From the NCBI RefSeq assembly GCF_037031285.1, contig NZ_JAYEZO010000001.1, positions 124,001-188,000 on the forward strand: a stretch of DNA of 64,000 bases, in the 5' to 3' direction. The position numbers and the translations under genes are program-made. The notes beneath the pieces are model-generated. The model was not told the origin of the DNA, did no database searches, and was given only the letters and a program-made list of their open reading frames with translations. Every line of letters starts with the position of its first letter. The stretch's first letter is position 1. Below, piece after piece: positions 34,479 to 43,615 of the stretch. The DNA is from Halobellus sp. LT62 (lineage in GTDB: Archaea; Halobacteriota; Halobacteria; Halobacteriales; Haloferacaceae).

Positions 34479-35561
34479 TCAGACGTCCACGTAGTGTTGG
34501 AACATCCGGTCGTCTTCGACCTCGATGTCGAAGAGGCGAACGGCGTTGCCGCCGAGGATTAAGTTCAGTTCCTCCTGCGGGAGATCTCGCTCCATCGCGA
34601 ACTTCTCCAACTGGCGCAGGCTCGGCCCCCAGTAGTCGGACTGATGCGCCGGGAGCCCGCGGTCTGAGATCTGCTCCCAGTAGTACGGCGGGTCCTCGTT
34701 CGGCTGGCTGTGCTCGACCATAGACGCGCCCCAGTCGGTGCCCCAGAGCAGTTGGTCGATGCCGATGTTGGGGTCGTTCAGCGGCTTCTTCATCAGGTCG
34801 GCCCAGTAGAGACCGATTTCGAGGTAGACGTCGTCGAAGGAGGCCGCGACTTGGCAGCACTTGTCCACGTACTCTTCTCGCCAGCCGGCCTGCATTCCGC
34901 CGTGATCGAAGATGATCGGCACTTCGGGGTACTCGGCTTTCATCTGGCTCGCGAGCGTCGGGTCGCTCCAGTCGGGGAACAGATTGAACAGTCCGTGCGC
35001 GCCGCCGTATCCCGACACGTAGCCGGTGTGCCAGCGAACGGGGACGCCGTGGTCGGCGGCGACGTCAAAGACGTGGCGCATGTCCTTCTTCCGCTGCTTC
35101 CACTCGACCGGTTCCGTTCGGGTGGGATCGCCGCGGATGCCCTCGCCGGTCATGCGGAAGCCGTCCTGGGAGAGCCAGTAATCAAGTTCCTCGGCGGCGG
35201 CCTCCCAAGACCACTCTTCCTCACCGCGCAGCGCCTTCTTCTTCGTCTGGACGGGCGCGGCGGCCGCGATGAACTTGTCGGGGTTCTCGTCGATGATGTC
35301 CTTGTTGATCTCGTTGGTCATCCCGAAACTCGGAAGCAACACGCACATGTCGACGCCGTAGGTGTCCATGTCCCGCAGCACCCGATCGGAGTTGTCGTAC
35401 ACGATGACGTCGTCGTCGCCGTTGGACTCCTCGGCCGGGACGGCCATCTTCATTTTGTCCGGAAGCGTCTCGTACTGGGACTCGTCACCGTGGTCTTGGA
35501 TTCGCACCGCGTGACGCTGCCCGTGGCAGTGGGTCTCGACGATAAATCGCCCTAACTTCAT
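34479..35561 (-). CDS. Amidohydrolase (COG2159-like), module A
   Basis: 360 residues from the ATG at 35561, 28 nt after a TATA-like box. It is a metal-dependent TIM-barrel hydrolase or decarboxylase. The H-x-H ligand pair is H11/H13 (VETHCHG); further ligands are likely the His in VPVRWHTGY, the His in IIFDHGGMQ and the Asp in LLWGTDWGAS. The set is complete. It is near-identical to copy B for most of its length, including a 98-bp block of identical DNA. Related families include resorcylate decarboxylases, ACMSD and 2-pyrone-dicarboxylate hydrolases. Its ligase partner has decayed, so it may work with the ligase of another module. Substrate unknown. Confidence 0.85.
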   Translation of the reverse strand: MKLGRFIVETHCHGQRHAVRIQDHGDESQYETLPDKMKMAVPAEESNGDDDVIVYDNSDRVLRDMDTYGVDMCVLLPSFGMTNEINKDIIDENPDKFIAAAAPVQTKKKALRGEEEWSWEAAAEELDYWLSQDGFRMTGEGIRGDPTRTEPVEWKQRKKDMRHVFDVAADHGVPVRWHTGYVSGYGGAHGLFNLFPDWSDPTLASQMKAEYPEVPIIFDHGGMQAGWREEYVDKCCQVAASFDDVYLEIGLYWADLMKKPLNDPNIGIDQLLWGTDWGASMVEHSQPNEDPPYYWEQISDRGLPAHQSDYWGPSLRQLEKFAMERDLPQEELNLILGGNAVRLFDIEVEDDRMFQHYVDV

Positions 35562-35584
35562 ACGGTTGTTGTCTCGATAGAAAT

Positions 35585-35593
35585 ACAATAAAC
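35585..35593 (-). promoter_or_regulatory. TATA-like box of amidohydrolase A
   Basis: On the minus strand this reads GTTTATTGT, centred about 28 nt before the start at 35561. A GATAGAAA word between it and the start also occurs upstream of copy B. Confidence 0.45.
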
Positions 35594-35710
35594 GTTTGGG
35601 TAAAACCGGGGACGACGCGGAAACGGAGACGTCGACGATTGACGGACAGTCGATTGCGGACAGTCGATTACCGACGAGCGACTGCGGACGGCTTTCGGGG
35701 CTGGAAACCG

Positions 35711-35770
35711 CTCCGTTCGGTTTCCGGTCAGACCGCTCGGTTTCTGGTCAGGCCGCTCAGTTTCCAGTCA
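35711..35770. repeat. Three 20-bp tandem repeats at the end of ligase B
   Basis: Three units (35711-35730, 35731-35750, 35751-35770) share C-G-x-T-C-x-G-T-T-T-C-x-G-T-C-A with few changes. The third includes the last codons and the stop of ligase B. Two copies of GGACAGTCGATT lie 60-70 bp further upstream in the same gap (about 35643-35670). Confidence 0.65.
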
Positions 35771-37322
35771 GTTCGGTCCGGAGACTCATCCGGTCGAGTT
35801 TGTCACTCGACGTTCGGGGCAGCCGTTCGTCTTCGAAGAAGTACTCTCGGGGTCGTTCGAATCGAGAGAGTTTCTCGCTCTCCAGACACCACTCGTCGAG
35901 GTCATCGTCGGTCAGGTCCGGATCCGAGCGGTTGACGACGGCGGTCACTTTCTCGCCGTACTCCTCGTCGTCGAGACCGACGACGGCGGATTCGACGATC
36001 CCGGGGTGGGCGTTGAGCCGCTCTTCGATGGGCGTCGGAAAGACCTTGAGCCCCTTCGAGATGATCATGTTGTCGTCCCGGCCTTCGATGTAGAGGTATC
36101 CGTCCTCGTCCTTGTACCCGAGGTCCCCGGAGTACCACCAGCCGTTCTCGAAGGCCTCTTCTGTCTTCTCGCTGTTCCCCCACGCCCAGACCGCCGAATC
36201 GCCGCTCTTGACGATGACCTCCCCGACCTCGCGGGGATCGCAGACGTCTTCGGGGCTGCCACCGCGCTCGACAACCCGTATCTGGATCCCGAGGAGCGGT
36301 TTCCCGACGCTCTCGATCCGCTCGCCCTCGATTTCCGTCACGTCGATGTTCGTCCCGCTCGTTTCGGTGGCCGCGTACGCCTGCGAGATCGACGGACAGA
36401 TGCGTTCCCTGAGGTTTTCGAGCGTCGTCGCATCGAGCGTCTCGCCCGCGGATTCGATGTTTCTGAGGCTCCCGAGGTCGTACTCGTCGAGGCGGTCGAG
36501 CCGGAGGATCTCGCGCCACATCGTCGGGACGAGAATCGCGTTCGTGATCGACCGCTCTTGGATGCACTCGACGAACCGCTCGGGGTCCCACTCGGGGAGG
36601 AAGTACGAGGTGCCGTTCGACAGCAGCGTCGGCAGCGTCGTCGAGTACCACGCCGCGAACGAGGGCGAGAACACGTTCGGGACTCTGGTCCGGCGGGAGG
36701 TCTGTTTCTTGTGCGCGAGCTTCATCGCGCGGAGGATCAACCCTCGGTTCGTGTTACACCATCCCTTCGGCTCGCCGGTCGTTCCGGAGGTCCAGATCAC
36801 CGCCGCGATATCGTCGGAGCCGACGCGGACGTCCGGCTCCTCCGCCGACGTCTCGGCCGTCAGCGACGCGATCGACTGCTCGTAGTCGGTCTGCGGCTCC
36901 CCCGTCGTCACGACGGCCTGCAGATCCGTCGAGAGCTGATCGTAGACGTGCTCCTCGACGAACGACGAGCGGTCTTCGTCGAGCACGAGGACGCGCGGAC
37001 GGAGCGAATCGATACACGAGCGAGTCGTCTCGGGGGACTCTCGAACGTGGAGGTTCGAGACGACACAACCTGCCTTCAGCGCACCGTTCCACAGCGTCAT
37101 ATGCGAGACGCTCCCTTCACAGAGGAAGGCGATCCGATCGCCTTGGCCGACGTGCTTTCGAAACCCGTTTGCGGCCCGATTACTCTGTTCGTCGAACTCG
37201 GCCCACGTCACCTCTCGCCCGTCGACGCCCTCGCCGTAGGCGACCCGGTTCGGGTTATTTTCGACGGCGATACTCGACAGTTCTCGGACAGTGGGTAGTT
37301 CCGTGTTCGGTGATGGTTGCAT
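35757..37322 (-). CDS. AMP-forming acyl-CoA ligase, module B
   Basis: 521 residues. It activates a carboxylic acid to acyl-AMP and then acyl-CoA (ANL superfamily). The ATP motif is WTSGTTGEPKG, followed by the family's distinctive GWCNTNRG; later come AYAATETSGT, WWYSGDLGYKDEDGYLYIEG with the GRDDN hinge, and the C-terminal PRTSSDKLDR containing the catalytic Lys. All are intact. It is separated from amidohydrolase B by a 63-codon frame that fills the gap exactly. Substrate unknown; the paired hydrolase suggests a cyclic or branched organic acid. Confidence 0.87.
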   Translation of the reverse strand: MQPSPNTELPTVRELSSIAVENNPNRVAYGEGVDGREVTWAEFDEQSNRAANGFRKHVGQGDRIAFLCEGSVSHMTLWNGALKAGCVVSNLHVRESPETTRSCIDSLRPRVLVLDEDRSSFVEEHVYDQLSTDLQAVVTTGEPQTDYEQSIASLTAETSAEEPDVRVGSDDIAAVIWTSGTTGEPKGWCNTNRGLILRAMKLAHKKQTSRRTRVPNVFSPSFAAWYSTTLPTLLSNGTSYFLPEWDPERFVECIQERSITNAILVPTMWREILRLDRLDEYDLGSLRNIESAGETLDATTLENLRERICPSISQAYAATETSGTNIDVTEIEGERIESVGKPLLGIQIRVVERGGSPEDVCDPREVGEVIVKSGDSAVWAWGNSEKTEEAFENGWWYSGDLGYKDEDGYLYIEGRDDNMIISKGLKVFPTPIEERLNAHPGIVESAVVGLDDEEYGEKVTAVVNRSDPDLTDDDLDEWCLESEKLSRFERPREYFFEDERLPRTSSDKLDRMSLRTELTGN

Positions 37323-37513
37323 TATCTTCGAATGTCTTCGGTTGTGAGGCGTTCACGCGGGGATTCACCGGAACTCATCCGGCAGCGTATCGGGGTTCGT
37401 GTCTTGTGGCCACGGCGCGTCGGATTTCGTGGCCGTCGTGGGCGTGGACGGTTCAAAGCGGGCCGTTCGCACGACCCCGCGAGACGGGGACCGCTCGTCG
37501 AACGCTCGCTCAT
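37322..37513 (-). CDS. Possible 63-residue ORF bridging module B
   Basis: The ATG overlaps the TGA of amidohydrolase B by one base (TGATG), and its TAA overlaps the ATG of ligase B (TAATG), so the frame fills the gap exactly. The predicted product is extremely basic (many Arg) and has no known motif, unlike the acidic proteins of this organism, and codons such as ATA and AGA appear. It may be a real coupling peptide, or a chance frame that lets ribosomes pass between the two genes. Other modules have a 6-9 bp gap here. Confidence 0.3.
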   Translation of the reverse strand: MSERSTSGPRLAGSCERPALNRPRPRRPRNPTRRGHKTRTPIRCRMSSGESPRERLTTEDIRR

Positions 37514-38589
37514 CAGATATCGACGTAGTGCTGGAACATCCGGTCGTCTTCGACCTCGATGTCGAAGAGGCGAACGGCGTTGCCGCCGAGGATTAAGTTC
37601 AGTTCCTCTTGCGGGAGGTCCTGCTCCATCGCGAACTTCCGAAGTTGTCGGAGTCCGGCACCCCAGTAGTCGGGCTGGTGTGCGGGCAGCCCTCGGCTCC
37701 CGATCTGCTCCCAGAAGGTCGGCGGGTCCTCGTTCGGCTGGCTCTTCTGCACCATCGAAGCCCCCCAGTCGTTACCCCAGAGCAGTTGGTCGATGCCGAT
37801 GTTGGGGTCGTTCAGCGGCTTCTTCATCAGGTCGGCCCAGTAGAGACCGATCTCCATATACACGTCGTCGAAGGAAGCGGCGACCTGACAGCACTTCTCG
37901 ACGTAGTCCTCGCGCCAGCCGGCCTGCATTCCGCCGTGATCGAAGATGATCGGCACTTCGGGGTACTCGGCTTTCATCTGGCTCGCGAGCGTCGGGTCGC
38001 TCCAGTCGGGATAGAGATTGAACAGGTGATTCCCGCCGTAGCCGGAGGCGTAGCCGGTGTGCCAGCGAACGGGGACGCCGTGGTCGGCGGCGACGTCGAA
38101 GACGTGGCGCATGTCCTTCTTTCGCTGCTTCCACTCGATCGGCTCGGTCCTCGTGGGATCGCCGCGGATGCCCTCGCCGGTCATGCAGAAGCCGTCCTGA
38201 GAGAGCCAGTAATCGAGTTCTTCGGCGGCGGCCTCCCACGACCACTCCTCCTCGCCGCGCAGCGCCTTCCGCTTCGTCTGTGCGGGGGCGGCGGCCGCGA
38301 TGAACTTGTCGGGGTTCTCGTCGATGATGTCCTTGTTGATCTCGTTCGTCATCCCGAAGCCCGAGAGGAGCACGCACATGTCGACGCCGTAGGTGTCCAT
38401 ATCCCGCAGCACCCGATCGGAGTTATCGTAGATGACGACGTCCTCGTCGTCGTCGGCCTCGCTCTCGGGCGTGGCCAACTTCATCGCTTTCGCCAGATTC
38501 CCGTAGCTGGAATCTCCCTGCTTCTGTATGTTCACCGCGTGACGTTGGGCGTGGCAGTGCGTCTCGACGATAAACCGTCCTAACTTCAT
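37513..38589 (-). CDS. Amidohydrolase (COG2159-like), module B
   Basis: 358 residues from the ATG at 38589. Metal ligands are as in copy A (H11, H13, then HTGY, FDHGG and WGNDWGAS; the Asp is kept but the residue before it is Asn instead of Thr). A TATA-like box (AGTATATAAT, 38611-38620) lies 27 nt upstream. It is the paralogue of copy A, with a DNA block identical over 98 bp (37913-38010 against 34879-34976). It begins an operon-like order amidohydrolase - small ORF - ligase. It is divergent from the ABC importer genes. The substrate is unknown. Confidence 0.87.
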   Translation of the reverse strand: MKLGRFIVETHCHAQRHAVNIQKQGDSSYGNLAKAMKLATPESEADDDEDVVIYDNSDRVLRDMDTYGVDMCVLLSGFGMTNEINKDIIDENPDKFIAAAAPAQTKRKALRGEEEWSWEAAAEELDYWLSQDGFCMTGEGIRGDPTRTEPIEWKQRKKDMRHVFDVAADHGVPVRWHTGYASGYGGNHLFNLYPDWSDPTLASQMKAEYPEVPIIFDHGGMQAGWREDYVEKCCQVAASFDDVYMEIGLYWADLMKKPLNDPNIGIDQLLWGNDWGASMVQKSQPNEDPPTFWEQIGSRGLPAHQPDYWGAGLRQLRKFAMEQDLPQEELNLILGGNAVRLFDIEVEDDRMFQHYVDI

Positions 38590-38700
38590 CGAACCAAATT
38601 CGGAACTCCCAGTATATAATTGTTTTATTAATCTATATGATAGAAAATCCGGGGCACCCATACATTTATTATCTATACTGAGGAATCGCTACGAAAATCT
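38590..38700. promoter_or_regulatory. Divergent promoter between module B and the ABC importer
   Basis: An AT-rich gap of 111 bp. The left promoter is the box at 38611-38620 (minus strand); the right is CATTTATTATCT at 38664-38675, 31 nt before the ABC ATPase start at 38701. Between them lies TATATGATAGAAAA (38634-38647), which recurs with one mismatch at 34016-34029. One regulator could control both transcripts. Confidence 0.5.
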
Positions 38701-39834
38701 ATGACTATTGTGGTCAACTCGTTGCGGAAAGTATACCAAGCGGGATCGACCGAGCACGTCGCTGTCGACGGGATCGACCTCGAAATCGGCTCCGACGAAT
38801 TCTTCACGCTGGTCGGTCCCTCCGGGTGTGGAAAGTCGACGACGCTGCGCTGTATCGCCGGATTGGAAACGCCGACGAGCGGTGAAATTCTCGTCGAAGA
38901 CGAAGACGTCACGCACACCGCCCCGAACAACCGCGGTCTCGCGATGATGTTCCAAGACATCGCGCTGTATCCGCACATGAACGTCATCGACAACATCGCG
39001 TATCCGCTGAAAGTTCGCGGTGTGGACAAAGAGGAGCGGTACGAGCGGGCCCGCGACGTCGCAGATCTGATGCAGATCCCCGAGCTTCTTCAGAAATACC
39101 CCGGCGAGCTCAGCGGCGGACAGCGACAACGGACGGCGATCGCGCGTACGATCGTTTACGACCCGCGCGCGTTCCTGATGGACGAACCCCTCAGCGACCT
39201 CGACGCGCAGCTCAAAGTCGAGATTCGAAAGGAGATCCAACGCGTCCACGACCGCGCGGAGAAACCGACCGTATACGTCACCCACGACCAGTCGGAGGCG
39301 CTGTCGATGAGCGATCGGATCGCGGTGATGAACGACGGGCACATTATGGGCATCGGCAGCCCCGACGAGCTGTACGAAGAGCCCGAGAACACCTTCGTCG
39401 CGGGATTCATCGGCAATCCGTCGATGAATTTCATTCCGGGAACCATCACGACCGAGTCGGAGGGGTCGGTCTCCGTGTCTATGCACGACGATTCGTTGGA
39501 GCTGGAGCTCACCGAGGACGCCCCCGAAACAGACGACGTCGAAATCGGTATCCGCCCCGAGCGCGTCGACGTCGTTTCCGACTCCAAGGCGGGGCGAATC
39601 CGCGGCACGCTCGAACTGATCGAACGGGTCGGTGACCGCCGACTCGCGACTGTCGACACCGCAGACGGCGAGATCAGAGCGCTCAACCTCGATTCCGATG
39701 ATCTCCAGCAGGGCAGTACGGTCTCGGTCGCGTTCGATCCCTCCGACGTGCACCTCTTCGACGACAGTACCGGTGAAGCCCTCTGTCACCCGGTGAACTA
39801 CTCTTCGACCGTGGAACCGACGAACGCGAACTGA
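38701..39834 (+). CDS. ABC importer ATPase, CUT1/MalK-like
   Basis: 377 residues. It powers a sugar-type importer. Walker A is GPSGCGKST (about residues 38-46), Q-loop MMFQDIALYP, signature LSGGQRQRTAIARTI, Walker B FLMDEPLSDLD and the switch His in YVTHDQSEAL. The C-terminal regulatory domain (from about 240) contains IGIRPERVDV, which fits MalK/UgpC-type proteins. The two permeases follow on the same strand after about 200 bp with their own promoter-like sequence, and the binding protein is on the other strand further right. Confidence 0.9.
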   Translation: MTIVVNSLRKVYQAGSTEHVAVDGIDLEIGSDEFFTLVGPSGCGKSTTLRCIAGLETPTSGEILVEDEDVTHTAPNNRGLAMMFQDIALYPHMNVIDNIAYPLKVRGVDKEERYERARDVADLMQIPELLQKYPGELSGGQRQRTAIARTIVYDPRAFLMDEPLSDLDAQLKVEIRKEIQRVHDRAEKPTVYVTHDQSEALSMSDRIAVMNDGHIMGIGSPDELYEEPENTFVAGFIGNPSMNFIPGTITTESEGSVSVSMHDDSLELELTEDAPETDDVEIGIRPERVDVVSDSKAGRIRGTLELIERVGDRRLATVDTADGEIRALNLDSDDLQQGSTVSVAFDPSDVHLFDDSTGEALCHPVNYSSTVEPTNAN

Positions 39835-40041
39835 ACTCGGGATTCTGACATCCGCTCGACGAGTCCGCCCCCGACAAGTTCTATCGTGTGTTGCGACGTC
39901 CACCGACTCGGGGTCAATCGTCTGTTTTTCGGAGTGAGCGGGCCTGTACGGGTGTGACGGGCGGTACAACTGTTTCACACGGCGGCGAAAACCCTCATAT
40001 TATACAATAAAGTTAAGTGGCGTGTGTTCACATACTGCGGT

Positions 40042-40989
40042 ATGTCCATCAGAGAATCGCTAGTGTCAGGCAGGTTATACGGGTATCGCCGTGGCCTGTT
40101 CGAATCGCTCTCGAAGCGGTGGGTCTTCGTCGCATTGACCGTCGTTCCGGCACTCGCGGTGTTCGTCTTCGTCAACCTGTTCCCGATGATGTGGGCCTTC
40201 GCGGCCGCGTTCTTCGAGGTCGGTGCGTTCCAGCCGACGTGGGAGTGGACCGGACTCGAGAACTTCAGACTCGTGTTGAACGACAGTCGGTTCTGGGACA
40301 GCCTGCGGCTGTCGATCGTCTTCGCCGTCGGATCGGTCACGCTGCAGGTGATCGCGGGGACCGCTCTCGCCCTCCTGCTCAACCGGTCGTTTAGTTTTAA
40401 ACGCGTCGTCCGAGCGATCGCGCTTCTCCCCTACATCGTCCCGACGGCCGTCCTCAGCTTCGTTGCGCTGTGGATGGGTAACGCCCGGTACGGAATCATC
40501 AACCAGCTGTTGGTCCAAGTGGGACTCATTCAGGAACCTCTCGCGTGGTACGGCTCGCTCGACTTGGCGATGCCCTCAGTTATCGTCACGAGCAGTTGGA
40601 AGTTCACGATCTTCGTGACGATCATCGTTCTCGCCCGGCTCCAGAGTATCCCGCCGAGTATCTACGAAGCGGCGACGGTGTCCGGTGCCTCGAAGCTCGA
40701 TCGGTTCGTCGACATCACGCTCCCGAACCTGAAGGGGGTCCTGTTTATCGTCGTCCTGTTACGCGGCGTGTGGATGTTCAACAAGTACGACATCATATAC
40801 ATCCTGACTAACGGCGGGCCGCAGAACCAGACGATGATCGCATCGATCTACGCCTACCGGACCGCGTTCTCCGACTTCAATCTCGGGCGGGCCGCCGCGG
40901 TTTCGACGCTCCTGTTTATGCTGTTGATCGGGGCCGCAATCGTGTACTTCCACTACTTCGAGCCGTCTCAGGAGGTGCGTGTCGAATGA
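40042..40989 (+). CDS. ABC importer permease, MalF/UgpA-like
   Basis: 315 residues from the ATG at 40042. Six membrane segments are expected, with the EAA-type cytoplasmic loop YEAATVSGASKLDRFVDITLPNLKGV that touches the ATPase. Its end overlaps the second permease by four bases (ATGA). A TATTATAC box at about 39999-40006 suggests its own promoter, so it may not be read from the ATPase promoter. It belongs to the CUT1 class, which imports sugars, polyols or glycerol-3-phosphate; here the ligand is not known. Confidence 0.9.
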   Translation: MSIRESLVSGRLYGYRRGLFESLSKRWVFVALTVVPALAVFVFVNLFPMMWAFAAAFFEVGAFQPTWEWTGLENFRLVLNDSRFWDSLRLSIVFAVGSVTLQVIAGTALALLLNRSFSFKRVVRAIALLPYIVPTAVLSFVALWMGNARYGIINQLLVQVGLIQEPLAWYGSLDLAMPSVIVTSSWKFTIFVTIIVLARLQSIPPSIYEAATVSGASKLDRFVDITLPNLKGVLFIVVLLRGVWMFNKYDIIYILTNGGPQNQTMIASIYAYRTAFSDFNLGRAAAVSTLLFMLLIGAAIVYFHYFEPSQEVRVE

Positions 40990-41861
40990 GCGGAAGCACG
41001 CCGAACACGCCGATGGAGTTCTGGTACAACCTCCCGTACGAGAGTCGACAGAACGTGTACAACTGGATGTTGAACCTCGTCCTCGCGATCGGACTCGTCA
41101 TCGTTCTGTTCCCGATTTACTGGATGCTCGCGACGTCGTTCATCCCTCCGACGGAGCTGTTCTCCGTACCGAACCCGCTCGTTCCGACGAACGTCACGCT
41201 CGAGTCGTACACGGCGGTTTTGGACACCGACGTTCTCCTATGGTACCGGAATACGGTCATCTTCGCGGGCGGCGTCGTCACGCTGACGACTGTCGCGGCG
41301 ACGCTCGGCGGCTACGGTCTGGCCCGACTGGACATTCCGTACAAGAAAACGTTCGCGCGGGTGATCCTCTTCGGCTACATGTTCCCGCCGATCCTGCTAT
41401 CGATCCCGATGTTCATCTTCTGGCGACAGATCGGGATCATCAACAGCCTCCCGGGTGTCATCCTCGCACAGACCGCCACGACGCTCCCGTTCTCGCTGTG
41501 GCTGATGTGGCAGTTCTTCCAGACAGTCCCGTACTCCTACGAGGAGTCCTCGCGGGTGATCGGTTCCTCGCGGTTCCAAGCCTTCTACGAGATCGCGCTT
41601 CCGCTGGCGAAGCCGGGGATGATCGCCGTCGCGATCTTCTCCTTCGCTATCGCGTGGGGTGCGTACACGATCCCGTCGATCCTGTTGACGAACAGCTCTA
41701 ACTGGGTGCTCACGCTGGGACTGTACAGCTTCACGCAGGCGGAGTCCGTCCTCTGGGGGCAGATTATGGCGGCGTCGACGCTGTTGGTCCTGCCGACGTT
41801 CTTCTTCGTGTACTACCTCCAGAAGTACATCCTCCGCGGCTTCCAAGCGACGCGGATCTGA
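40986..41861 (+). CDS. ABC importer permease, MalG/UgpE-like
   Basis: 291 residues. It has about six membrane segments and an EAA loop reading YEESSRVIGSSRFQAFYEIALPLAKPGM. The ATG overlaps the stop of the first permease, so the two are translationally coupled and form the transmembrane pair of the importer. It is convergent with the binding-protein gene, 278 bp of intergenic DNA apart. Class: CUT1 importer. Confidence 0.9.
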   Translation: MSGSTPNTPMEFWYNLPYESRQNVYNWMLNLVLAIGLVIVLFPIYWMLATSFIPPTELFSVPNPLVPTNVTLESYTAVLDTDVLLWYRNTVIFAGGVVTLTTVAATLGGYGLARLDIPYKKTFARVILFGYMFPPILLSIPMFIFWRQIGIINSLPGVILAQTATTLPFSLWLMWQFFQTVPYSYEESSRVIGSSRFQAFYEIALPLAKPGMIAVAIFSFAIAWGAYTIPSILLTNSSNWVLTLGLYSFTQAESVLWGQIMAASTLLVLPTFFFVYYLQKYILRGFQATRI

Positions 41862-42139
41862 GGCCGACTCGGACTCGGCGTTCGAGTTCTGTTCGGGTTC
41901 GGATTTCCGTTCTGGTGACACTGTTCGTCGGCACCTACTATCGGCGACCGCTCCGTCGACGACATCGAAGCCGTGCCCGGGCCCGTGGTGACCCGATAGT
42001 CTTTCTCGAACGCGATCACGGACGCAACGATCGGTGTACGTACATCACGCGAGCACACCCACCGGAAGGCGAACGGAGAGTGGACGAAGAATAAAGAGCG
42101 AGGGGCGAGGGACAAACGGGGAGAACAGTCGCGATTCGG

Positions 42140-43615
42140 TCAGGCCTGCGCGTCGTCGACGACCTGTTGGAGCTCTTCAGCCCGCTGATCGATCACGTCA
42201 GCGGGATCTTCACCGCGGAGGAGGACGTCGGACTCGAGGTTCCAGATCGGTTCGGAGTAGTACGCGCTCGTGTAGGGGTTCGGCGGCTCCGTCGTCCCCC
42301 CCTCCATCGTCTTATGAGTGAGCTTCGAGAACGCCTCGTCTTGGTAGACGCTGAACTGTTCGTCCGTCCACCCGGACTGGTAGATGTCGGTCGAGCGGAT
42401 GCCTTCGAGGTATCGGTCGCTCTGTTTGATCGTGGGCCAGGAAGGGATGTTCTGGACCGGCGAGAGTTCGAGCAGGAGGTCCGTGAGGAACTCTTGGTTC
42501 GTCGCGTACTGAATGAACGCCTTGGCGGCTTCCGTGTTGCCTCCTTGATACGCGACGAATCCCTCGGCGCTTCCCTCTGCGGCGTCGTCGCCGCGGCCCG
42601 CCGGCATCCCCGGAACGATCTCGATGTCCTGCGCGAAGTCCCGGCCGTTTCTGATGGCCGCGTTCTTCGTTCGGATACCCGCGTACCACGTGCTGGCGAC
42701 CTGCCCCGACTGGATGATGTTCTGCGTCGTCGCCCAGCCCGAGTCCTCGCCGGCGGGCGACCACTGCTGGCGCTCCGCCAAGTGATTCAGGAGTTCGATC
42801 GTCCGCTCTCGGTAGGGCTCCTCGTGGAAGTTGATCTGCACTCGGTCGTCCTGCCACTCCGTGATCGACCCGTCGTTCGTCCACAGCCACGAGAGGAACC
42901 GGACCGTCGAGGGGCTTCCGGTCATAATCGGGACGTACGTTCCGCGCACGTCGTTGTCCAACGCGTCGACTTCGCGTGCGTACTCGTTGGCCTTCTCCCA
43001 CGTGTCGGGGACGACGTCCGAGAGGTCGCTCCGGTACGTGAACGTTGAGATGTTGTGGAAGAACGGGAGCATCCACCGGTTCCCCTCCACCTCGATGATG
43101 TTCTGGACGACGTCTGTCGGCTCTCCGAGCGTCTCGATCACTTGGTCGTACGCGTCGTCGAGCGGGGCGAGAACGCCTCGGTTCCGCAGGATCATCGCTT
43201 CGCCGAACGACTGGATGCTGACCTCCGGCGGATCCCCGGCTTGGATGAGCTGGACGATCCGATCGAGGCTGCTGACACCGGTCGTGACGAACTCGACCTC
43301 CATATTCGCGCCGGTCGCGTCCTCGAAGTCGGACGCGATACCCCGCCAGAGATCCTGAATGTTGTCCACTTGGGCGACCGTGATGAAGTGGATGTCCTCC
43401 CCGGACAGGTCGGGGAGGCCGTTCTCGGTGTTCGAGGTCGTCTGCCCTCCTCCACCCCCGTCCGACGATCCACCGTCGTCTCCGCCGCCGTTCGAGTCTG
43501 AGTCTCCGCCACTGGAACAGCCTGCCAGTCCGCTCATCCCCACAGCGGCAGAGCCACCGATTGCCTTGAGCGCCCTGCGTCGCGTGACGTTACGTAATTT
43601 TTCAACCATCGCCAT
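42140..43615 (-). CDS. ABC importer substrate-binding lipoprotein
   Basis: 491 residues (start 43615, or the ATG at 43609). N-terminal RRR, a hydrophobic stretch and the lipobox LAGC with Cys33 mark a Tat lipoprotein held outside the cell. A Ser/Gly/Asp-rich linker follows, then a two-lobed binding protein of the MalE/UgpB type (GASDFEDATG-like start, WLWTNDGSITEWQ, WYAGIRTKNAA, FHNISTFTYRSD). It should feed the ABC ATPase/permeases at 38701-41861. It has its own AT-rich promoter and may be under the divergent IclR regulator. The ligand is unknown. Confidence 0.88.
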   Translation of the reverse strand: MAMVEKLRNVTRRRALKAIGGSAAVGMSGLAGCSSGGDSDSNGGGDDGGSSDGGGGGQTTSNTENGLPDLSGEDIHFITVAQVDNIQDLWRGIASDFEDATGANMEVEFVTTGVSSLDRIVQLIQAGDPPEVSIQSFGEAMILRNRGVLAPLDDAYDQVIETLGEPTDVVQNIIEVEGNRWMLPFFHNISTFTYRSDLSDVVPDTWEKANEYAREVDALDNDVRGTYVPIMTGSPSTVRFLSWLWTNDGSITEWQDDRVQINFHEEPYRERTIELLNHLAERQQWSPAGEDSGWATTQNIIQSGQVASTWYAGIRTKNAAIRNGRDFAQDIEIVPGMPAGRGDDAAEGSAEGFVAYQGGNTEAAKAFIQYATNQEFLTDLLLELSPVQNIPSWPTIKQSDRYLEGIRSTDIYQSGWTDEQFSVYQDEAFSKLTHKTMEGGTTEPPNPYTSAYYSEPIWNLESDVLLRGEDPADVIDQRAEELQQVVDDAQA

